A DNA stretch of 64,000 nt from Fusibacter tunisiensis (lineage in GTDB: Bacteria > Bacillota > Clostridia > Peptostreptococcales > Acidaminobacteraceae): NCBI RefSeq assembly GCF_016908355.1, contig NZ_JAFBDT010000012.1, forward strand, positions 1 through 64,000, in the 5' to 3' direction. Made by a program: the position numbers and the translations under genes. Below, one piece after another: positions 61,557 through 64,000 of this stretch (positions are counted from its first letter, which is position 1; every line of letters begins with the position of its first letter). The notes beneath the pieces are model-generated. The model saw nothing but the letters and a program-made list of their open reading frames with translations, had not been told where the DNA came from and did not search any database.

Positions 61557-62908
61557 TATCTGCCTCCAATTCCCATATTTTTAATCTTAATCGGTGCCGC
61601 ACCCTTGCCAGACTGAATTAAAATTTGTCCACCTTTGCCACAACCACCTGCTTTAGAAAATTCAACTTGCTTGCCTACCATTTCTATATTTTTAAGCGTC
61701 GTAAACAAATGTCCCGTTAGCGCAATATCGCGTACCATTTCTGTTAATTTACCATCCTTGATTTTATAGCCCCCTTGTACCGCAAAGGTAAACGTATCGC
61801 CAGTTGTTTGGCCACCAGCAGAACCAAATAAGTAAAGTCCATCTGTTATTGAAGCAATCATCTCATCCAATTCATATTTATCTGAATCAATGTAAATATT
61901 ACCCATACGTACAATTGGTGAAAATCCAAAATTCTTAGCCCTTGCATGACCGGTTAACGTCTCTTTCATAAAATTTGCACTTTCAATAGAATGCAAACGA
62001 CCACTCAGTTTACCATTTTTAATAAGATACGTTTTTTTCGCACGTGTGCCTTCATGATCATAGATATAAGATCCAGGATGACCTTTTAGAGTAGGATCAT
62101 CAATAACATTGAACATAGGCGCTGCAAACTCCGAGCCCAAAGTCATGGTTTTTGCTAAAGCGAGATTTCCCACAAGATTATCCGATTCACTTAAGTGTCC
62201 AAACGCTTCATGGATAAACAAGCCACTCACATCACTATCAAGGATAACATCATAATTACCGCCCTTGATGGGCTTGGCATCTAAAAGTCCAATTGTCTGA
62301 TGGGCTTTTTCATGAATTGCTTCTTCTTGATTCAACATGGGCCTAAATGTATCTGTTCCCCCAAAAGAAAGTCTCGTAATCTGACTTAAACCCTCTTTTT
62401 TTGCTGTTATTCTAAAAGTCATGCCACAAATCAATTCTTCTTGACGGACATTTGTGCCTTGATTGTTTAAAATAACTGTATCTGTAAACTGTTCATAATA
62501 CTCAGACTCCAAATTCACAATGGCTTCATACCCCATAAATAAATCCATATAAGATTGGAGCAATGCTTTCTTTTCTTCAATCGAAAGCGCCCTCGGATCC
62601 ATTTCAGAATTTATCCTGATGGTATCTTGATTGGTCTCAATACGCTCAAACTGTTTTTTACCCGGAATCAGGTCACTGGATTTTTTTGCTTGTTCAAAAG
62701 CTTTCGTCACATCAGATTCATCTGTAAAGCAAAATGTGCCATAGCCCCCACCGCTTAAAACCCTAACGTTTCCGCCTGATTTTTGAATAACACTAACGGA
62801 GTCCACTTCACTTTTGCTTCCCTTTATAGAAGTGAGTGTAAAATCTTGATACCTAAGATCACAGAACCCTTCCGCTAGCAAAGCATTTTTTAACTTGTTA
62901 ACGTCCAT
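61556..62908 (-). CDS. tldD: TldD metalloprotease
   Basis: This 450-residue protease carries the zinc motif HEAFGH (HExxxH) in GLFIHEAFGHLSESD and the C-terminal GGCGKGGQ segment. It acts with PmbA as a heterodimer that degrades unstructured peptides. The ribosome site AAGGAGGC is ideal. No RiPP precursor or toxin-antitoxin pair is visible beside it. Confidence 0.9.
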   Translation of the reverse strand: MDVNKLKNALLAEGFCDLRYQDFTLTSIKGSKSEVDSVSVIQKSGGNVRVLSGGGYGTFCFTDESDVTKAFEQAKKSSDLIPGKKQFERIETNQDTIRINSEMDPRALSIEEKKALLQSYMDLFMGYEAIVNLESEYYEQFTDTVILNNQGTNVRQEELICGMTFRITAKKEGLSQITRLSFGGTDTFRPMLNQEEAIHEKAHQTIGLLDAKPIKGGNYDVILDSDVSGLFIHEAFGHLSESDNLVGNLALAKTMTLGSEFAAPMFNVIDDPTLKGHPGSYIYDHEGTRAKKTYLIKNGKLSGRLHSIESANFMKETLTGHARAKNFGFSPIVRMGNIYIDSDKYELDEMIASITDGLYLFGSAGGQTTGDTFTFAVQGGYKIKDGKLTEMVRDIALTGHLFTTLKNIEMVGKQVEFSKAGGCGKGGQILIQSGKGAAPIKIKNMGIGGR

Positions 62909-62980
62909 AACGCCTCCTTAATTATTGTTTTTTATATTATTATATGTTATTATTTCGATATTGGGAATGACATCGTACAG

Positions 62981-63023
62981 CTGATGACTTCTGTGACTGT
63001 TCACAGAACCATCGGTTTTTTTT
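62981..63023 (+). terminator. Leader attenuator upstream of the antiporter gene
   Basis: CTGATG, bulge AC, TTCTGTGA, loop CTGT, TCACAGAA, C, CATCGG forms a 14-pair hairpin followed by eight T residues, 20 bases before the antiporter start codon. No plus-strand gene ends upstream, so it terminates the antiporter leader. A promoter with TTGTTT, 17 bases and TATTAT lies at about 62927-62955. The GCTGATGACTTCTG stretch resembles the 3' part of fluoride (crcB) riboswitches, but I do not find the matching 5' half. Confidence 0.65.
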
Positions 63024-63042
63024 GATTTTCAGGAGGATTCAT

Positions 63043-64000
63043 ATGTTATTAAGTCTCGCATTAATTCTATTAATTGGTTTTTCTCTTAGTGGTATTTTCA
63101 ATCATTTTAAACTACCTGGCCTAATTGGCATGATCCTAACAGGCATGGTTTTAGGTCCATATGGAATTGATTTGATAGCACCTGAAATTTTGACTCTATC
63201 TGGTGATTTAAGAGAAATTGCGTTAATTGTAATTCTTATGCGTGCCGGACTTACCATTGATTTAAAAGATTTAAAAGCGGTTGGACGACCTGCTGTTTTA
63301 ATGAGTTTTATCCCCGCTGCTTTTGAACTCCTTGCAATTGGTTTGTTGGCACCCAAACTCATGGGCATTTCACGGCTTGATGCTTTGATTTTAGGCACAG
63401 TTGTCGCTGCTGTTTCGCCTGCTGTTATTGTCCCAAGAATGATTCATCTTATGGAATCTGGCCACGGGAAGAAAAAACGCATTCCACAGTTGATAATGGC
63501 CGGCGCATCCATAGACGATATTTTTGTAATTGTGTTGTTTACAGCCCTTTTAAACATCCATGCAGGTGGTGATTTTACACCATTTACTTTGATTAAAGTT
63601 CCCATTTCTATTTTCCTTGGCGCATTGGTCGGAAGCCTTTGCGGGATTATGCTGTCACGCTTTTTTAAACACAAACACATGCGTGATACTGTAAAGGTTC
63701 TAATACTGCTTAGCGTTTCATTTTTACTTGTTGTATTAGAAAACAGCCTCGGGACAGTATTTCCATTTTCCGGTCTTATTGCAGTTATGGCACTGGGGGC
63801 TGGCCTCTTAAAGACATATCCTGTTCTCGCCAAACGCCTAACCGGAAAATTCTCAAAGATATGGGTAGCAGCTGAATTGCTTTTATTTGTCCTTGTGGGC
63901 GCGGCTGTTCAACTTAGCTATATTCCTTCAATTGGATTTAGCGCACTTCTCCTAATCCTTTGTGCGCTTATATTCAGAAGCATCGGGGTTTGGATTAGTC
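63043..64000 (+). CDS. Cation:proton antiporter (CPA/NhaP type), 3' end outside the window
   Basis: The frame is open from ATG 63043 (AGGAGG site) to the last base, 319 residues. It shows about ten membrane segments, KLPGLIGMILTGMVLGPYG at the start, GTVVAAVSPAVIVPRM and the ion-site segment MAGASIDDIFVIVLF with two Asp. This is typical of Na+(K+)/H+ antiporters of the CPA families. Such transporters are sometimes under riboswitch control (fluoride, c-di-AMP). The C-terminus is not in view. Confidence 0.88.
   Translation, partial: MLLSLALILLIGFSLSGIFNHFKLPGLIGMILTGMVLGPYGIDLIAPEILTLSGDLREIALIVILMRAGLTIDLKDLKAVGRPAVLMSFIPAAFELLAIGLLAPKLMGISRLDALILGTVVAAVSPAVIVPRMIHLMESGHGKKKRIPQLIMAGASIDDIFVIVLFTALLNIHAGGDFTPFTLIKVPISIFLGALVGSLCGIMLSRFFKHKHMRDTVKVLILLSVSFLLVVLENSLGTVFPFSGLIAVMALGAGLLKTYPVLAKRLTGKFSKIWVAAELLLFVLVGAAVQLSYIPSIGFSALLLILCALIFRSIGVWIS

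Noticed and set aside
60240-62908. TldD/PmbA as part of a peptide (RiPP) or toxin-antitoxin system
   Set aside because: No precursor peptide, modification enzyme or toxin gene is next to the pair; they look like the housekeeping copies.
62900-62985. Complete fluoride riboswitch before the antiporter
   Set aside because: The 3' GCTGATGACTTCTG and terminator are suggestive, but no GGNGATGG-type 5' hairpin that could pair with GACTTC is present, so only an attenuator is called.

Overview
The window reads as a chromosomal stretch of a low-GC, strictly fermentative anaerobe of the Bacillota, probably a Clostridia member. The grounds are AT-rich DNA, strong GGAGG ribosome binding sites, many lipoproteins, pyruvate formate-lyase, ferredoxin-containing MinD ATPases, Ric and flavodiiron-type oxygen/NO defence, a flavin/CxxC reductase of thioredoxin-reductase type and a sigma-54 regulated CoA-transferase. 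A Fusibacter-like thiosulfate- or sulfur-reducing fermenter would fit, but the genus is a guess. I see no rRNA, tRNA, CRISPR array or prophage. The only mobile-element trace is a hairpin at the left edge that resembles an IS200/IS605 right end.

Layout, left to right. 0-5 kb: EamA exporter and a branched-chain amino-acid (liv) transporter locus that is badly broken: livF and the livG domain are whole, but livH and livM survive only as fused fragments and livJ is frameshifted. 5-11 kb: an oppBCDFA peptide uptake operon. 11-16 kb: MarR regulator, a heterodimeric ABC exporter and a B3/B4-domain protein. 16-19 kb: a sigma-54 activator, a two-subunit CoA-transferase and a matching -24/-12 promoter. 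19-26 kb: cysS, a Crp/Fnr regulator, pflA, pflB, lplA and ung. 26-30 kb: a split YraQ-type permease with rfbB and a WecE-like aminotransferase. 32-36 kb: glycosyltransferases and an ATP-grasp enzyme.

The most notable part is a set of sulfur genes at about 29.7-44.2 kb. Two exported rhodanese lipoproteins, one carrying four rhodanese domains made by tandem duplication, lie at 29.7-32.4 kb. Two TusA proteins, a YeeE/YedE transporter split into two genes around one tusA, a LysR regulator and a thioredoxin-reductase-like enzyme with a C-terminal thioredoxin fold lie at 36.2-40.3 kb. A NitT/TauT-type ABC importer with a CxxC thioredoxin and a DUF438/hemerythrin-like/PAS sensor follows. The rhodanese and YeeE promoters share a 13-base identical element. 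My reading is an integrated system that captures sulfane sulfur (for example thiosulfate) outside, imports it, carries it on TusA and reduces it.

44-52 kb: a second MarR gene, then a tightly overlapping six-gene cluster of DUF134 regulator, two NifX/ORP-like proteins, two ferredoxin-MinD ATPases and Mrp (like the orange-protein orp cluster of sulfate reducers), a B12-binding protein with a MacB-type ABC exporter, an internally deleted flavodiiron gene, and ric with a divergent Crp/Fnr gene around a near-perfect Crp-type palindrome. 53-64 kb is ordinary: a guanine/cytidine deaminase-family gene, a calcium-type P-ATPase, cold-shock protein, metallo-beta-lactamase-fold hydrolase, MscS channel, GH13 glucosidase, TldD/PmbA, and the start of a cation:proton antiporter preceded by an attenuator hairpin.

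The repeated internal deletions and frameshifts (liv, fprA, possibly the crp N-terminus) are either real gene decay or assembly errors; reads are needed to decide.
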